7,371 nucleotides of DNA, from positions 1-7,371 of the forward strand of contig CAMQVM010000073.1 in the NCBI GenBank assembly GCA_947038135.1. The letters are read 5' to 3'. The first letter of the stretch is position 1. Every line of letters begins with the position of its first letter. This document shows positions 5,758 through 7,371 of the stretch, piece by piece. Under the pieces are notes generated by a model. It ran no database searches. It was not told where the DNA came from and saw only the letters and a program-made list of their open reading frames with translations. The translations under genes were made by a program, and so were the position numbers. The stretch comes from an uncultured Rikenellaceae bacterium (lineage in GTDB: Bacteria > Bacteroidota > Bacteroidia > Bacteroidales > Rikenellaceae).

Positions 5758-6275
5758 TATATTTAGAGTTATTTTTCGCTTTTTTTAAAGTTGGTAGTTT
5801 CGGTTTTGGTGGCGGTCACGGTATGCTTTCATTGATTCAAAATGAGGTGGTTATCAATTATCAGTGGCTTTCAACTGCTGAGTTTTCTAATGTTATTGCT
5901 ATATCGCAAATTGCCCCTGGTCCTCTGTCGCTCAACTGTGCTACATATATTGGTTATAATGTCGTAGGTAATGCCTTAGGTGCGTTTGCTGCGCTTATGG
6001 GTTTGTGTACACCATCTATTGTGTTGATGCTTTTGGCTGCACATTTCTATAAAATGCTTAAAGGTAATAGATATCTTATTCATATACTTCGAGTTGTAAG
6101 ACCTATTGTTATAGGGTTGATATTTGCCGCAGCTGTTATGCTTGCTCGTGATGGTGCTTTTGATGATTATATTGGATATATCATATTTGCAATATCTTTA
6201 GGTATGCTTTGCCTGAAAGCTAATCCTATATTGGCTATGTTGGTTAGTGGAGCTATTGGGTATTTCTGTTATTAA
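5754..6275 (+). CDS. Short-chain chromate (CHR) transporter, second half
   Basis: A 173-residue membrane protein homologous to the preceding gene: FGFGGGHGMLSLIQNEV (Gly19-21), then VIAISQIAPGPLSLNCATYIGY (Pro55-Gly56-Pro57, Asn61), followed by hydrophobic helices to the C-terminus. The first-half protein has Tyr23 after its glycine triplet where this one has His22, so the halves are diverged and are expected to form an asymmetric pair, as in other short-chain CHR systems. The start ATG at 5754-5756 overlaps the upstream stop. An AGAGG about 8 nt upstream is one of the few Shine-Dalgarno-like sites in the window. The operon appears to be only these two genes; the stop at 6273-6275 is followed by a weak 7-bp inverted repeat (6276-6282 / 6297-6303) without a T-run. 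Confidence 0.9.
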   Translation: MIYLELFFAFFKVGSFGFGGGHGMLSLIQNEVVINYQWLSTAEFSNVIAISQIAPGPLSLNCATYIGYNVVGNALGAFAALMGLCTPSIVLMLLAAHFYKMLKGNRYLIHILRVVRPIVIGLIFAAAVMLARDGAFDDYIGYIIFAISLGMLCLKANPILAMLVSGAIGYFCY

Positions 6276-6552
6276 TTAGTGTTGTTCGATTATATTACAC
6301 TAAAAGTATTTGTTGATAAATTGATGAAATGCAAAGAATTGAGGGATGTTATGAAAGGTTTAATATATGACTGAGTCTTAATTTTAAAAATGATATAAAA
6401 GTTTGTAAGTAAGCATCCTATATAAGATGTCTTTCATTTTTAACAATACACATAGGTTTTTAAAGGGCAAAGGTCAATGCTTTAATGTTGCATAATATGA
6501 TGGCATATTTAGGGTGCTTACTCATGTAGATGAACTTATAGTGATTGTGTAC
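6276..6552. other. Gene-free intergenic stretch after the CHR operon
   Basis: No convincing coding region: the longest ATG-led reading frame I noticed is 16 codons (6324-6374). Contents are a weak 7-bp inverted repeat just after the CHR stop and a long-range pairing from about 6394-6419 to 6511-6540, listed separately as a possible RNA gene. The distance from the CHR stop to the strong terminator at 6553 (277 nt) is long for a simple 3' leader. Confidence 0.6.
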
Positions 6553-6596
6553 CATAAAAAAGCGAGGTCTCCTTACGAAGACCTCGCTTTTTTATG
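6393..6596 (+). ncRNA. Possible structured small RNA ending at the terminator
   Basis: A TAATTTTA at 6379-6386 is one base off the -7 consensus and would start RNA near 6393. From there a long closing stem is possible: 6408-6419 pairs with 6511-6522 (12 bp, one U-G), and further out TATA and AGTTT near 6394-6404 pair with 6532-6540. A strong terminator follows at 6553-6596, giving an RNA of about 190-200 nt with a large, A/U-rich, weakly paired centre. That size and closed-rod outline would suit a 6S-like RNA or another Bacteroidales small RNA, but I recognise no family-specific motif. Alternatively it is just an untranslated tail of the CHR transcript. Confidence 0.3.
6553..6596. terminator. 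Strong bidirectional intrinsic terminator
   Basis: A perfect 18-bp inverted repeat (arms 6553-6570 and 6579-6596) with an 8-nt loop. The core stem GCGAGGTCT / AGACCTCGC is flanked by six A's and six T's, so it works on both strands. It separates plus-strand transcription (CHR operon or small RNA) from the minus-strand gene ending at 6693. Confidence 0.92.
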
Positions 6597-6607
6597 CTCT
6601 TTTCTCA

Positions 6608-6624
6608 TAAGTGCTAGGCACTTA
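6608..6624. repeat. 7-bp perfect hairpin downstream of the surface-protein gene
   Basis: Arms TAAGTGC (6608-6614) and GCACTTA (6618-6624) around a 3-nt TAG loop. It lies about 70 nt after the stop at 6693, between that gene and its terminator. It lacks a T-run. A small hairpin beyond the coding end is also found in diversity-generating retroelement targets, but a chance palindrome is equally possible. Confidence 0.4.
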
Positions 6625-6692
6625 GCAGTGATGGGCGAGCCAGTAGGTAAACAACCCACAAACTAGATAAGCCCGAGAGAAATCACGAGCGA

Positions 6693-7371
6693 CTAAACAG
6701 ACACACAGCGAGTAGGGAAGCCGTAAGCCCGCCTGCTATAGTATACATATGAGGTCTTATTGGTTATGCAGAAGCTCCTCGCTTCACTACCGTAAAGAGC
6801 ACTAGACCAGTAGAAGCTGGGAATCCCCTTAGGGATGCTAGAGTACCCAATCATAGGAAGAAACACCCCACTGTACTCGACGAACGATGGTATTGTTCCA
6901 TCGGCGGGAATAGGCGTCGTTGATGTCGATAATAAGTATACGCGGTATTTACTGTGGCGAACCTGAGCATTCATTAATGTGATTTCCGCATCGCCTGACT
7001 TATCCTCGTCGGGTAAACGCCAACTACCTGCTCCTGCACCCAAACTTAATGTGTCACATGCTGTGCGAGCACTCGCCATACCGTTAGCTGGGGTGTGTGC
7101 GTAATACTCACCCGCTATTGCTGAGATCTCAGGCTTCTGCTTACTCCATCTATCAAAAGAAGTACCGCCTATCGAACCTGCAATGTAATCTGGGTGGTCC
7201 GTCTGATTTGTAAAGTATTTATTTGCTGTTGGATAATCTAAAGTTGGTAGTTTTGATCCTACGTTACGATCGGCCACCCTTAAGCTATTGATGGCGATGC
7301 TGTAATTGTCTGCTTCTGTTGGCAACTTACAACTCGTTACTACTTTTACATCAAAGGTGTGTTTGTAAACA
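6693..7371 (-). CDS. C-terminal part of a DUF1566/FISUMP-like surface protein (5' end outside window)
   Basis: The frame is open to the window edge, with 225 residues visible and no stop upstream, so this is the 3' end of a longer gene. A TTG at 7323-7325 is not a credible start, since coding continues above it (VYKHTFDVKVVTSCK). The C-terminal half shows the pattern of DUF1566 / FISUMP (major paralogous) domains: Cys-rich turn and GSWRLPDED (in-window residues 115-123), FYWSSALYGSEARSFC (about 186-201), and a final GFPTRCVSV with Cys222. The fold is C-type-lectin-like, often in ligand-binding envelope proteins of Bacteroidota, with fimbrillin-like or lipoprotein N-termini that cannot be seen here. 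The same fold carries the variable region in many retroelement-diversified proteins. Stop TAG at 6693-6695; termination at 6553-6596. It is more GC-rich and richer in C-ending codons than the kinase region. Confidence 0.75.
   Translation of the reverse strand, partial: VYKHTFDVKVVTSCKLPTEADNYSIAINSLRVADRNVGSKLPTLDYPTANKYFTNQTDHPDYIAGSIGGTSFDRWSKQKPEISAIAGEYYAHTPANGMASARTACDTLSLGAGAGSWRLPDEDKSGDAEITLMNAQVRHSKYRVYLLSTSTTPIPADGTIPSFVEYSGVFLPMIGYSSIPKGIPSFYWSSALYGSEARSFCITNKTSYVYYSRRAYGFPTRCVSV

Noticed and set aside
6324..6374. 16-codon ATG reading frame in the intergenic region
   Set aside because: Too short, without a ribosome site or family resemblance; expected by chance.
7323..7325. TTG as the start of the surface-protein gene
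   Set aside because: The frame stays open with plausible coding sequence to the window edge, so this is an internal leucine codon.

Overview
The window looks like a chromosomal segment from an AT-rich member of the Bacteroidota, most likely Bacteroidales. Evidence: promoter -7 elements matching TAnnTTTG upstream of five transcription units, almost no Shine-Dalgarno sites, PepSY-like (DUF2874 type) envelope proteins, a serine-type lipoprotein arylsulfatase, a paired short-chain chromate (CHR) transporter, and a surface protein with a DUF1566/FISUMP-like end. No species can be named from the sequence alone.

Left part (1-3332). Two tight hairpins of unknown role lie at the edge (1-52), followed by a bidirectional terminator (66-110). 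Then, all on the minus strand, comes a small signalling cassette: an exported PepSY-like protein (189-653), a sensor histidine kinase (737-2002), an OmpR-family response regulator (1999-2679, ATGA overlap with the kinase) and a second PepSY-like protein that is a lipoprotein (2820-3245). The two PepSY-like genes flank the regulator/kinase pair. Their promoters share the same architecture, which I found by reading the sequence: TTCAG, 6 nt, TTCAG, 10 nt, then TAnnTTTG. An 11-bp direct repeat just upstream of the -7 element is what an OmpR-family activator would be expected to bind. The regulator/kinase promoter instead carries a perfect 13-bp inverted repeat. The simplest reading is an envelope-sensing two-component system whose direct targets are its two PepSY-like neighbours, which may feed back on the kinase. 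This is the best candidate for an undescribed system here.

Middle part (3333-6275). A minus-strand S1-type arylsulfatase lipoprotein (3414-4955) ends at its own terminator (3333-3370). Across a 256-bp divergent intergenic region, a two-gene CHR operon (5212-5757 and 5754-6275) runs on the plus strand. The sulfatase has a Ser-x-Pro-x-Arg active site, so it needs an anaerobic sulfatase-maturating enzyme encoded elsewhere.

Right part (6276-7371). A 417-bp gene-free stretch contains a possible structured small RNA (about 6393-6596) ending in a perfect 18-bp hairpin terminator that also serves the opposite strand. Beyond it is the 3' end of a minus-strand gene whose start lies outside the window. 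Its C-terminus has the WRLP...YWSS...RCV pattern of DUF1566/FISUMP domains, a fold also used by targets of diversity-generating retroelements; no reverse transcriptase or template repeat is visible here.
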